From positions 44,212 through 108,211 of the forward strand of contig JAJQGU010000030.1 in the NCBI GenBank assembly GCA_021200315.1: a DNA stretch of 64,000 nucleotides. Reading direction: 5' to 3'. Positions 53,259 to 62,604 of the stretch are shown piece after piece. Made by a program: the position numbers and the translations under genes. Each line of letters begins with the position of its first letter. Position 1 is the first letter of the stretch. Below the pieces are notes generated by a model. That model was not told the origin of the DNA and ran no database searches. It worked only from the letters and a program-made list of their open reading frames with translations. Source of the stretch: Akkermansiaceae bacterium. Lineage in GTDB: Bacteria; Verrucomicrobiota; Verrucomicrobiia; Verrucomicrobiales; Akkermansiaceae.

Positions 53259-53647
53259 TGAAATTCATGACTCGAATACCCGCCGCCGTTTCCCTCATTT
53301 CGGCGCTCTGTCTGCAATCCTGCGTGTGGCAATATTTCATGCGCGACGAATATTCTGGCACGGCACCGCATGTCATTGCCGACAATAATGGAAAGCCCGC
53401 ATCTCAGGCATGGCTCTCCATCCCAGAAGACGCGCTGCCTGCTTCTTTGGCCGAACAGCGTGATTCTCTCAGCTACGGGGCGGATGGCATCCCCTACGGT
53501 TTCCGTTCCGGTTATAAGGATATCGTGATTTCACCCTATGCTCCTCATCGCTATCTGAATTACTCGGGGGTTCCGACCGGAAGCAGGGTGTGGGATCCTT
53601 ACAATCGCAAACCTTTCTATATACCCTCTTCCTATACGCTCAACTGA
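53258..53647 (+). CDS. Small lipoprotein
   Basis: A 129-residue protein with a signal ending in the lipobox LCLQSC (Gln at -1 is non-canonical but frequent in these lipoproteins). The mature part is rich in Tyr, Pro and Ser (SGYKDIVISPYAPHRYLNYSG) with no known motif. It is coupled to the preceding membrane protein by a TAATG overlap and lies 5 bp before the lipid A acyltransferase fusion. An envelope role is inferred from context. Confidence 0.7.
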   Translation: MKFMTRIPAAVSLISALCLQSCVWQYFMRDEYSGTAPHVIADNNGKPASQAWLSIPEDALPASLAEQRDSLSYGADGIPYGFRSGYKDIVISPYAPHRYLNYSGVPTGSRVWDPYNRKPFYIPSSYTLN

Positions 53648-53652
53648 GACTC

Positions 53653-55584
53653 ATGTCTCCCGTTGAGTTTTACTCCATGTCCGATCAAGTGGAGCAGCCG
53701 GCGAAGGTGCGCTTGTTTCAACGCATTGCCCTTTGGGGATATTTGTGTTTTCATGCGCTGTTGCGGTGTCTTCCGATGCGTTTCTGGTGTCGTGCAGGGC
53801 GGTGTGTCGGCTGGGCGGTGTGGCTCTGTTCGGCTTCGCGCCGGCGCATTGTGGCCCGCAATCTGCGCATTATTCTGGGGGGAGAGCTTCGGAGCGGGGA
53901 ACTTGCCCCGATGGTGCGGGAAAACATGAAGCGCACGTGTATGAATTTTCTTGCGGCTGCTAAGATCGGCGTGGTGACGGAAGATGAGCTGGATGCGGCT
54001 GTGCGGATTGTGGGAGGCGATGTATACGAAAATGCGGGGCTCAATGGCCGCACAGGGATTGCCTGCATTCCTCACGCAGGCAATTGGGAGATTCTTTCGC
54101 GCATTCGCTCGCATTTTCCGAAAGTTGGCCGCTATGGAGCTATGTACAGGAGGATGAGCAATCCGCTGCTTGAGAAGCTGGTCTACAGCATGCGCACGGC
54201 ATATGGCTGCGAAATGTTCAGCAAGGAAGATGGATTGCGGGCTGTGTTTAAACTGGCTAAAGGAGGGGGGCTTGTGGGGGTGCTCAGCGATCAGTTTACG
54301 CAGGAAGGCGCCTTCCTTCCTTATTTTGGCAAGGTGACGGGGACGACCTATTTGCCGGCTTTGATTTATAAAAGATGCCGGGGCACGTTGTTTACCATCT
54401 ACACGCGCAATACCTCTCTGGGGCATTGGGATGCGGTGATGAACCGTACGATCGATCTGCCCGATCCTCAGGCAAATATTTATGAGCTGACTTTCCAAAT
54501 CAACAAGGCATTGGCAGAGAGACAGCGGGAGTCCGTCTTGGATGGATTTTGGCTTCATCACCGATGGAAGGCCACGCGGCATTTTGCGCCGCCGCAGCCC
54601 CCTGAAGTGATGGATATATTGAAACGGGAGAAGGTGCAGCCGTTCCGTATCGTTGTTGTGCTGCCCGAGAGTTTTGAAGAGTCTCTGCTGGTTGTTCCCT
54701 TTCTGCGTGCTCTGCACGCCGTGCGCTGCGATATCCAGATTACGGTGGCTTGTCCGGATGAACAGAGGGATTTCTGGCGGATGCAGAAAGAAGTTGCGCA
54801 TGTGGTAACGACGGATGCTTCGGAAAGCTCTCTCTCTCGTCAGCTTGACGCTGACGCCATTTACAATGAAGGCCCCTTTGATTATGTCTTCCTGCTCGAT
54901 TGCAGCAGGAAGACTTGGCGTTGTCTGCGTCCTTTGATGCCTGTGTATATCAGCGGTTTTGATGATCATCCCTGTGCGGGGCATCGGGCGTTCCGCATGC
55001 GGACACCGCGCTTTAAAGGGGGCCCGCCAAGGCATCGTGTGGAGAGCTTTCTCGATATTCTGCGTGCTCATTTTATCCCTTGTGATCAGCCGGAATTTTT
55101 TGAGCCGGAATGTTCTAAGTCAGCGGAGAGAGAGGGCCGTCTGATGTTTGCGCCATTTTCCACGTTGGGACCTTCTACGGAATGGCCGCGAGAGCAATGG
55201 GAGGAGCTCTTTTCTCTGCTTCCCGAAGATTCCTCTCCGCTTCTGGTTGCTTTGTCCCGTGATGCCGGGAGAGCCGAAGAATGGGCTCATGCGCTGGGAG
55301 TGGAATCGATTTGCCGTCCGCCGGCCGAGTTTGATATGCTCATAAATGCAAAGGATATTTTAGTGGCCGTGGATGGTTTGATCCCCATGCTGGCGTCGCA
55401 TTGGGGCGCCCGCTGCATTGTGCTCATGGCTGGTCGCCTGCCCGAATGTTGGCGGCCTTTGGGGAAGAGGCATACAGTACTTCATTCTCACCGCCCGTGT
55501 CATCCCTGTTACTGTGCCGCATGCGATCGGGAGATCCCCTGCATCCGGGAGATTTCACCTGCCGTGGTGGCTGAATATGTGTGA
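53653..55584 (+). CDS. LpxL-type acyltransferase fused to a heptosyltransferase (GT9)
   Basis: From the ATG at 53653, 643 residues combining two LPS enzymes. Residues about 1-310 are an LpxL/HtrB late acyltransferase with the catalytic HAGNWE (His141, Glu146) and GVLSDQFTQEGAFLPYFG. Residues about 320-640 form a GT9 fold (VVVLPESFEESLLVVPFLRA, LMFAPFSTLGPSTEWP, LVAVDGLIPMLASHWG) with a Cys-rich tail (HPCYCAACDREIPCI) seen in some heptosyltransferases. It would both acylate lipid A and add a core sugar. The longer track start overlaps the upstream lipoprotein gene. The fused order is unusual to me. Confidence 0.88.
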   Translation: MSPVEFYSMSDQVEQPAKVRLFQRIALWGYLCFHALLRCLPMRFWCRAGRCVGWAVWLCSASRRRIVARNLRIILGGELRSGELAPMVRENMKRTCMNFLAAAKIGVVTEDELDAAVRIVGGDVYENAGLNGRTGIACIPHAGNWEILSRIRSHFPKVGRYGAMYRRMSNPLLEKLVYSMRTAYGCEMFSKEDGLRAVFKLAKGGGLVGVLSDQFTQEGAFLPYFGKVTGTTYLPALIYKRCRGTLFTIYTRNTSLGHWDAVMNRTIDLPDPQANIYELTFQINKALAERQRESVLDGFWLHHRWKATRHFAPPQPPEVMDILKREKVQPFRIVVVLPESFEESLLVVPFLRALHAVRCDIQITVACPDEQRDFWRMQKEVAHVVTTDASESSLSRQLDADAIYNEGPFDYVFLLDCSRKTWRCLRPLMPVYISGFDDHPCAGHRAFRMRTPRFKGGPPRHRVESFLDILRAHFIPCDQPEFFEPECSKSAEREGRLMFAPFSTLGPSTEWPREQWEELFSLLPEDSSPLLVALSRDAGRAEEWAHALGVESICRPPAEFDMLINAKDILVAVDGLIPMLASHWGARCIVLMAGRLPECWRPLGKRHTVLHSHRPCHPCYCAACDREIPCIREISPAVVAEYV

Positions 55585-55617
55585 AGTAATGCATGAGTCG
55601 CCGCCGCTGTTTCTCCG

Positions 55618-56883
55618 TTATATGGCGAATGTGACGCAAAGCTCCATCTCCGGCCGCGCCATTATCCGGTTCCCCCGCTCCGCCTGAGCCCTCTCGCGGA
55701 TGCTCCGCATCTCGTCCTCGAAAGCGTTCCATCTTCCCTCAGCCCTCATGGAGAAGCTGCCATAGTTTCCATGGCCGGCATTTTCCTTATTCACGTGGTT
55801 GACAAACTCCTTCGTCTGCTGTACCCTTCCCCTGTAGGGCGTCCCGTTGCCTTGTCCGTCCGCATTTGGAATGCGGGCTCCGGGCAGGGTATCGGAGACG
55901 TCCTCATTCTTGTTCACGTCCTCCACGTCCGTTGTACTGAGGTCATAGAAAAGGTTTCCCCTCCCGTCCTCGGACAGCACAATATTCACGTACGCTTCAT
56001 CCCGCACCCTCCCATCCGCCTTCCACGCGCCTATCAGCTTCGCTTGGCTTGCGTCAATCTCCGAGCGCATCTTCCCGTCGTCGCGGCCTGCGAAGGCTTT
56101 ATCCGTATACCTGCCCCACGTCCTCGCCTGCGGGCCGATTACCGAAAAAGAGGCGGGCATTTCTCTGCCGTCGTCAAAATGAAGATTGACGTCTTTAATA
56201 TTGACACTCCCCGCCCCCTCCGATAGAATAGCTCGTTCCCCGCCAGCGGATGGAGACGGCAGAGAGACCTCGTTTGTCGCTTCTCCCTCAAGGCGCGCGG
56301 TGTCTCTTTTCGCGTTCACGGGAAGGGGTGATGTGTTCACCCCTTGGAGTTGGGATTCTTCCTGACCTTTCGCTCCGTGAAGGGGAACTCTCTTTCCCCG
56401 CGGCTTTTTGTCCGGCCTGCTGACCGGATACGCCGTGACGATGGAGTAATACTTATTCTTCTCTTCCAATTGGAGAATCATCCATGAAGACGGCCTCTTG
56501 CCCTTGACTAGTATTTCCCGGCCGTTTTGTATAATGTAAAGTTCGCTGGCGTGCGTCAGCACGTCGGCGATGTATTTCTCCGGCGATATATTTTTCCACA
56601 GTCCGTCTCCGTCTCTGGCGGATGCAATATGCGTGAGCCCGTAGCCCTTATGCAATCCGTTGTCTTCTCCCACCAGCAGCCTCACCGGCATGGCCTTCCG
56701 TCCGCCGTGCCGGGGGATAATGAACCAATCCGGGTTTCCGTCGGGACGGGTGACGAACGCTTCAGCGGCTAGCTTCTTGCCGTTCTTGTCCCAAGCCGTC
56801 ACCGAGAACGAGGCGCCGCCCCATTTGGCCTGCATGGAAGCGATGGCTTTTTTATCGAAAGCGGACCGGCCTACTGAGGTCAT
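55618..56883 (-). pseudogene. Polyvalent phage protein, C-terminal fragment with BECR-like nuclease
   Basis: 421 codons, probably the end of a larger protein split by frameshifts. A nuclease-like domain follows GGASFSVTAW: HKGYGLTHIASARDGDG and NKYYSIVTAYPVSR fit the Barnase/EndoU/ColicinE5/RelE (BECR) pattern of phage polyvalent proteins. A module PASFSVIGPQARTW then DKAFAGRDDGKMRSEIDASQ is shared with the next ORF. Another segment ends GHGNYGSFSMRAEG. The ATG overlaps the upstream stop (TAATG). Expression is uncertain. Confidence 0.6.
56041..56100. repeat. Repeat copy A encoding the DKAF-GRDDGKMR module
   Basis: About 60 bp that match 57462-57521 with roughly seven differences. Both encode, on the minus strand, the shared sequence around AF-GRDDGKMR-EIDASQA inside the polyvalent protein, indicating internal module duplication. 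Confidence 0.7.
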
Positions 56884-59099
56884 TATAGGCTTGAACGGCT
56901 TCTTGCAGGGCTTTCCGCTCTCTCGCGAGAGCCTCTTTTTGTGCTGACAATGTTGGCCGCTCCTCTCATGATGATATTCATCCGGCCAAGGTCGATATAA
57001 CCCAAGCTTTTCTGATTAGCGATCAGCGGCTCTCCGTCGCTTCCTCTCACTTGCAGCTCGTCTCCGGTGAAAACCCAAGCGCGATGGGGTGCCCCGGCTA
57101 TGAGAAATATATAACCATACTCCGCGATTGCATAAGCAATCTCCGAAGGTGAGTCTTCCGCGTTGATTGTCAGAACAGACAGCCCTGCTTCCGCCTGCCC
57201 TGTGGCGTGGTTGTAGGAGACTCCTCCCCGTCTCGTATCCCGCCGCGGGTCTTCCGTCCAGCGCACATATATTTTTCCGCCGTGCTTTTTCGCCTCCGCT
57301 CTAAGGAGCTCCGCTGTTTTAACGACAGCGGCAGAGGCTTCCCTTATTGTGAGCTTGGCGTGCTCGTCCGTCACTGAAAAAGCAGTCAAAGAAAAATTAT
57401 TTCTCTTTTTGTAGTTGACAAGATCGTCCTCCGAAAAACTCTTCCACGCGCCCTTCAGCCTCGCTTGGCTCGCGTCAATCTCCGCACGCATCTTCCCGTC
57501 GTCGCGGCCGAGGAACGCTTTGTCCACGTACTTCGAAAACGTCTTCGCCCGCGGGCCGATTACCGAGAACGAAATATCCGCGTGCCGAGAGCTGTAGGTG
57601 CCGCGGTTCTCCGTGGCGGATTTAATCTGCTCAGGCTTGAAGACGGCGATGCTCTTCCCGTTGCTTATCTCGTCCGGGTATGAGCCGGGGTCTCTCACGT
57701 CTTCCGCAATCAAGCCGTCGTGCCCTGTGTTCTTCGCCCTGAAAGCCTTCCTCCCCATCTCGCGGAACTTCTTGCCGTGCTCGTCTATGATCAGGGGATT
57801 GCGCACATTGAGAAACACCTCGTACAGGCGCGACTCCTGCGGGAGAGGCATCTCATCTTTCGCTATGCCTCTATTCCACCAATCGAGAGCCTCCTCCAGC
57901 GTCCGGGGCACCTTCCCGTGGAAGCCCGCCGTGTTGAACTGCATGATACGGCCGGTAAGCCCCTCATACCCCTGAGGCGTTTTGCGCCCGGGCTTCAGCT
58001 GCATGTTCGCGTAGTATGAGGTACGCCCGCGGCCTTCTTTCAGCGTGCCGTCTTTTTTCAGAGCCTCTTCCGCGCTCACCGGCGTATCCACCGGCCAGTC
58101 TCTCCTGTCGAACGTCCGCTTGTAAAAGGTATATTCCACATCCTCCGCGGCCAGAGGCGTTTTATTGCGGGGCCTCTTCGCTGTCTGCACATAATTCTTT
58201 TTAGGATCTAAAAACGGCGGGCTCTGGTAAGTCTGCGCCGTGAACGCGTGATCGGCAAACCAATAAGTATCCTCCGCATAATTCATGTCATACTGCCCGC
58301 GCCAGTCCTTGTCCTCTTCGGGGTCCCGGAACACGTTTCCGAAGTCGCGCTGCGTGCCATGGTACACCACCATCGGCTCGCCGTTCTCGTCCACCACCTT
58401 GGAAGCGTTCTCGGGGTCGCGCTCCCAATCGCCGAACCAATCCTTGAAAGCCTCCGTGCGCACGGCCGCCCACTGCCGCTCGCTGAGCTTTGTCTTCTCT
58501 CCGTTCGGGGCTTTCATATACGTGCCGTCCTGCCTCGCGTTCTGCTTGATCTTGAGCATCTCCACCTCGTAAGACACGACATTCTCCCAATCATGCGGAT
58601 TCTTGTTGACAATATCCTCAAAGCGTGCTACAGCTTTCTTCAGGGCGGCTCCCACTTGTTGAATGCGGCGCAATTCATCAAGTGCGTAGAACTGGCGTGC
58701 GTTGAGGGCAGCGTCGGCATCAACCGCCTTGTTCTTCCCGTTGGTGCCCAGAATAAACCCTGTAATTATCGGATTGCCGGATTCAGCGTCTTCTGCGACA
58801 ACTGCTCTCACTCCGAAGCGATCAAACAAAATCTTGTTATTCTGCGTCCGTTCAGGATTTTTGACACTGGATGCCGCATTCAATGCGCACACGGTCGCAA
58901 ACGCCGCTTCATCTTCCGTGAGACCGTGAAGCAGCCTTTTATGAAAAATATGGTCTACACCATACCCCTTCTTGCCGGTGAACTCCTTTCCCTTGTCACC
59001 TTTGGGCACGGCAATATCGCGCCCCCACGCCGTATTGCGCAGCATGCCGCGCTCTCTGCCTGCGGCCAGCTCCTCCACGCAGTCCCGCACCGGCTTCAC
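56883..59099 (-). pseudogene. Polyvalent phage protein, ADP-ribosyltransferase-like central part
   Basis: 738 codons. The annotated GTG is probably internal: in-frame codons before it encode GHGNYGSFSVTAV. Domains in order are a BECR-like nuclease (KKGYGVDHIFHKRL, about 40-130) and an ART-PolyVal-like ADP-ribosyltransferase (MVVYHGTQRDFGNVF, about 260-520, ending near FKPEQIKSATENRG). Then come linker ISFSVIGPRAKTF with the DKAFLGRDDGKMR module and a mixed domain (KIYVRWTEDPRRDT). The last codons (KRGSRERAESPARS) look out of frame; another frame reads KEALARERKALQEAVQAY. Likely a decayed prophage gene. Confidence 0.65.
57462..57521. repeat. Repeat copy B encoding the DKAF-GRDDGKMR module
   Basis: Partner of 56041-56100. 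The same orientation and the same reading frame relative to the shared amino-acid motif support duplication of a whole module rather than chance similarity. Confidence 0.7.
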
Positions 59100-59104
59100 C
59101 GCCG

Positions 59105-59923
59105 TTACAGAGAAGCTGCCATAATTCCCATGGCCGGTTTCGCTTCCTCCGGATTTTTTTCTTTTTCCCGCTTGACAATATCTTCCTCTGTGATAGTCTT
59201 CTCCCAGAAGCTTTCGGAGTTCAGTAAGCGCAGAAGATCGGGAGAAAGTTCCGGCGCGCCGTTACTGGATGTACCGAGAGCTTCTTTTGTGTACCGGCTG
59301 TACAGCAGATTTCCCCTTTTCAGCATAGCTTTCACTTTGTCCAGAGAATCCAGCGGATAAAGAGAAGCCATGTAATGCTTGCCATCCCTCATTTTTTCCA
59401 GCTGGATGGGAGCCATAACGTCCCCTTGCTTTCCATCATTGTTTTTCGCCAGCATTCCGGGGAATATAATGATGTCGTCAGATCTAAAGTCGCGGAAAAC
59501 AAACAGCGGATCATCGAGCCCTTTAATGCCATCTATGATTTCCTTCTCGCTCAGCTTATGTTTCTTGCGAAGCTTTGTGATTACGTGAGACTGTGTAACA
59601 ATATCCGCCCTCGGCAATCCCAGAGCATCGAACACACGCGGGCTTGTGCACAGACTTATTTCTTCATGCTTCCCCACCGGCGTAGTCAGCACTTTGTGCA
59701 CGTCCTTAGACAGTGTAGTGCTTACCGAGAAGCTCCCGCCGCCTGAACTGCCGAGCATTCCTCGGCCGTTGCGGCCGTGATACAAATCCAGCAGCTTCGG
59801 GTATCGTTTGCCAGAGTTTTTGCGAGGCTGAGTTGATTGACGGGAGCAGCCGGACAAGAATTTCCAGCGTCTGGGGAAAGGCCAGCGGGAGAAGGCGAGG
59901 AGCGCGCATCCTTGAAAAGGCAC
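59105..59923 (-). pseudogene. Polyvalent phage protein, MuF-C-like N-terminal part, frameshifted
   Basis: 272 codons. The reliable part starts near SSGGGSFSVSTTLSKD. Then PVGKHEEISLCTSPRVFDALGLP and DPLFVFRDFRSDDIIIFPGM match the MuF-C domain that phages attach to effector modules. The end EKEKNPEEAKPAMGIMAASL is out of frame: from the A7 run at 59154-59160 a -1 shift continues as SGGSETGHGNYGSFSV into the next ORF. The first ~50 codons are Arg/Pro-rich and doubtful, so the element is probably truncated at its 5' side. Confidence 0.6.
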
Positions 59924-60091
59924 TTTTTACGGTACGATCGGTTGCTCATCTATGATCGATTCTGCGTGCGGATCATTCTGTATGATGCTCCTATACTTCC
60001 CCATCAATGCCGGAATTTACGAGACGTTTTTCTTGACAATTGTTTCGCGTTCGTATATGAATGCCCCCGATTCAACCATTACGACATCGCT

Positions 60092-60607
60092 ATGGCTACA
60101 ATGAAAGTAATTCTCGCGACAAAACTTGAAGGTCTGGGCTGTGAAGCCGATCTTGTAACCGTCAAGGCTGGATACGGCCGCAATTATCTGATTCCCCAGG
60201 GTTTGGCGTTTGAGGCCACGCCGTCGAACAGACGTTTCATCAATATGCTGAAAAAGAAACGCGCGGAGCGCGAGGCCGCTGAATTGGCCAATTTCCGCGA
60301 AGTGGCTGAAAAACTTTTGGGGGAAGTGGTCAGAATTACTTTGGAAGCCGGCAAGGGCGGCAAGGTCTTTGGCGCCGTCACCAATCAAATGATTTCAGAT
60401 GCTCTTGCCGCCAAAGGAATCGATGTGAACCGCCACGCGCTCGAACTGGAGAAACCCATCAAGCAGGCCGGTACGTATGAAATCACCGCAAAGCTTCATC
60501 CTGAAGTCTCCGCTGCCGTCAAAGTAATCGTTACGGTCAGCGGAGCCGTGCAGGAGGAGCCGGCAACGGAATCGGCTCCTGTGTCCGAAACTTCCAGTGC
60601 CGAATAA
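60092..60607 (+). CDS. rplI: 50S ribosomal protein L9
   Basis: The ATG at 60092 (MATMKVILATKLEGLG) gives 171 residues; the track ORF begins 85 codons too early in phage-derived DNA. The N-terminal domain has the signature GLGCEADLVTVKAGYGRNYLIPQGLA, the connecting helix is long and charged, and the C-terminal domain (AGKGGKVFGAVTNQMISDALAAKGI) is intact with an acidic tail. It stands alone, without the usual rpsF-ssb-rpsR neighbours, next to the polyvalent remnant. Confidence 0.96.
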   Translation: MATMKVILATKLEGLGCEADLVTVKAGYGRNYLIPQGLAFEATPSNRRFINMLKKKRAEREAAELANFREVAEKLLGEVVRITLEAGKGGKVFGAVTNQMISDALAAKGIDVNRHALELEKPIKQAGTYEITAKLHPEVSAAVKVIVTVSGAVQEEPATESAPVSETSSAE

Positions 60608-60633
60608 ATTCCACTGACATTGGCGAACTTTCC

Positions 60634-60664
60634 GCCTCCGTTTCTTTTTGAAGCGGGGGCTTTT
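60634..60664 (+). terminator. Rho-independent terminator of rplI
   Basis: GCCTCCG pairs with CGGGGGC, extended by inner TTTC/GAAG pairing, followed by TTTT. It lies 27 bp beyond the rplI stop. Confidence 0.7.
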
Positions 60665-60751
60665 GCATGCGCTTCGCTTTCTCCGAAACCCTCCCCGTAT
60701 CAGTCGACTTCTCCGGAGAGGAGACGCTGCCTTCTGAACCTTCTCGACCAA

Positions 60752-61387
60752 TCAATACATCCCGTCGATCGTGTCAGGGATATCATCAAGATACGAAGGA
60801 GCTTTGCGAGGAGAAGAAGGGGAGGGGTGCGTGGATGAGGGGACGCTTCGTGCAGGTGCTGCGGCGGGAGCGACCGGCTGCGGGGAAATAGTTGGTTCCC
60901 TTTCCGGAGAAAGTTGAATATCGTCCTCTTCCGACAAGGGGGTGTCATCATCTGACTGGTCTGCCACACGTCGATCTTCAGGCACGTCCTGCTTTCGTGC
61001 GTCAGGCTGCTGCAAGGGGGTGTAGGCATACACGACATCGCCCCGCATCACGGTGCCGCCGCGAATATCAGCCACGAGACGAAGCCCGTCCAATCGTTCG
61101 CCTGAAACAGACAAATTGCCTACACGGCTCCCGGAACCATCAAGCGGATGTGTAATGAGAGTGGTCCCCGGGGCTTGCTGGGGGCCGATCAAGCGAATCA
61201 GCGCGAAATTGCGCTCCGGATACACCTGGTCGACTGTGCCGATATATTGCGGAGATGGTGCTTTTCCCGTTTCTTTTCCTTCGGAAGGCTCTTTTTGCTG
61301 CCCGAACCAAGAACATGAATCCAACAGAGCGAGAGACAAAGCGAGGGAGAGCCCCAGCACGGGATACGGAATAACCATTCTTTTCAT
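60752..61387 (-). CDS. Putative lipoprotein next to lpxB
   Basis: A 211-residue protein with a lipoprotein signal (LGLSLALSLALLDSC, Cys25). The central ~90 residues form a likely small beta-barrel (YIGTVDQVYPERNFALIRL, SGERLDGLRLVADIRGG). The C-terminal third is low-complexity Ser/Pro/Glu. Its start overlaps the lpxB stop by 4 bp, so it is translated with lpxB and may act at the outer membrane. No family is recognised. Confidence 0.75.
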   Translation of the reverse strand: MKRMVIPYPVLGLSLALSLALLDSCSWFGQQKEPSEGKETGKAPSPQYIGTVDQVYPERNFALIRLIGPQQAPGTTLITHPLDGSGSRVGNLSVSGERLDGLRLVADIRGGTVMRGDVVYAYTPLQQPDARKQDVPEDRRVADQSDDDTPLSEEDDIQLSPEREPTISPQPVAPAAAPARSVPSSTHPSPSSPRKAPSYLDDIPDTIDGMY

Positions 61388-62520
61388 GCTCTCATCAAGG
61401 GTTGCTGCGGGCAGAGAGACAGCACGGCCTGCGCTGCAAGCGTCGCTGCGCCGCCGTGCCCCAGTTTGGCGACGGCCTCCCGCATCTCCGCCAGCACTTG
61501 ATTCCGGCGAGGCTCCTGCATGAGACGTTCCAGCTCGTCAGAGGCTGTCTTTTCGTTGAATTGCCGCTGAATCAACTCTTTGATCACCTCCCGCCCCGAC
61601 AAAATGTTTACCATACCGATAAAGGGAATTTTCACAAGAAGTCTTCCCAACAGGTAAGTGCCCCAAGATACCTTGTAGACGAGGGCATAAGGGAGCTCAT
61701 GAAGAGCGGCTTCGAGCGTAGCCGTACCCGATGCCACAAGCGCGGCGGATGCGCGATCCATGAGGTCGTGATAATTGCCCATGTTGACGGCAAGAAGCTG
61801 AGGCGGCAGCGCGGCCGCCCTGGCCATGGCTTGCATGTGCCGATGCAAGGCGGCATGCGACGCCGCCGCTTCAAATTTCCACTCTGGATGTCGGTGATGC
61901 AGCTGTGCCGCTGTGCGCAGGAAGACGGGGAAGTGCCGCTCGATTTCCCGAGGACGGCTTCCCGGGAAAAGACCGATGAGGTTGCTTTCGCGGATGTTGC
62001 TCCGGCGCATGGCGAGAATGTCATCCACCAGCGGGTGCCCCACGAATTCCGTTTTTAACCCTGCATTTTCAAAAAGAGGCTTTTCAAAAGGGAAAATACA
62101 CATCATCAGATCCAGAATGCGGGCCATCTTCGGAATGCGCCCCCGATGCCAGGCCCACACTTGCGGAGAGATGAAGTATGCGATTTTCACACCGGGCAGT
62201 TTCTTGCGCACATATGCCGCCATACGGAGATTAAAGCCGGGATAGTCTACCAAGATCAGCACCTCGGGGCTCTCGCGTACAATGCGATCAAGCGTCTCGA
62301 GAAAACGTCTGCGGAACCAGCCATACTTCTTGAGCACTTCGACCACGCCGATTACAGCGGCATCTTCAGCCCAATTTTCCACACAAGGAGCGGCTGCATG
62401 CATCAGCTCCCCGCCCAAACCAGAAACCTCCGCTCCCGGCGAGAGACGCTGCAATTCGCGGATCAGCAAAGCGCCATGCTTGTCTCCGCTCATTTCTCCG
62501 GCAATGATGAACACCTTCAT
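61384..62520 (-). CDS. lpxB: Lipid-A-disaccharide synthase
   Basis: The ATG at 62520 gives 378 residues starting MKVFIIAGEMSGDKHGALLI, the LpxB N-terminal motif; the track start is 30 codons upstream. IAYFISPQVWAWHRGRI, EFVGHPLVDDI, GLFPGSRPREIERHFPVFL and ASGTATLEAAL are GT19 signatures. It joins UDP-diacylglucosamine and lipid X at the inner membrane. A coupled lipoprotein gene follows. It is divergent from the DedA gene across 84 bp. Confidence 0.96.
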   Translation of the reverse strand: MKVFIIAGEMSGDKHGALLIRELQRLSPGAEVSGLGGELMHAAAPCVENWAEDAAVIGVVEVLKKYGWFRRRFLETLDRIVRESPEVLILVDYPGFNLRMAAYVRKKLPGVKIAYFISPQVWAWHRGRIPKMARILDLMMCIFPFEKPLFENAGLKTEFVGHPLVDDILAMRRSNIRESNLIGLFPGSRPREIERHFPVFLRTAAQLHHRHPEWKFEAAASHAALHRHMQAMARAAALPPQLLAVNMGNYHDLMDRASAALVASGTATLEAALHELPYALVYKVSWGTYLLGRLLVKIPFIGMVNILSGREVIKELIQRQFNEKTASDELERLMQEPRRNQVLAEMREAVAKLGHGGAATLAAQAVLSLCPQQPLMRA

Positions 62521-62604
62521 AGCCCTGCACGAAGATATCCCAAAATGCTTTAAGACGCAAGAAAAGACTTCAAGTATCGATGAGAAACATGTATCATCTG
62601 GCTC

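Noticed and set aside
53632-55071. 479-codon minus-strand ORF opposite the LpxL-GT9 fusion
   Set aside because: The plus strand has two recognisable enzyme domains; the minus frame has none.
58248-59360. 370-codon plus-strand ORF opposite the polyvalent protein
   Set aside because: The minus strand shows ART-like and BECR-like motifs; the plus frame reads like a complement (Leu/His/Arg-rich).
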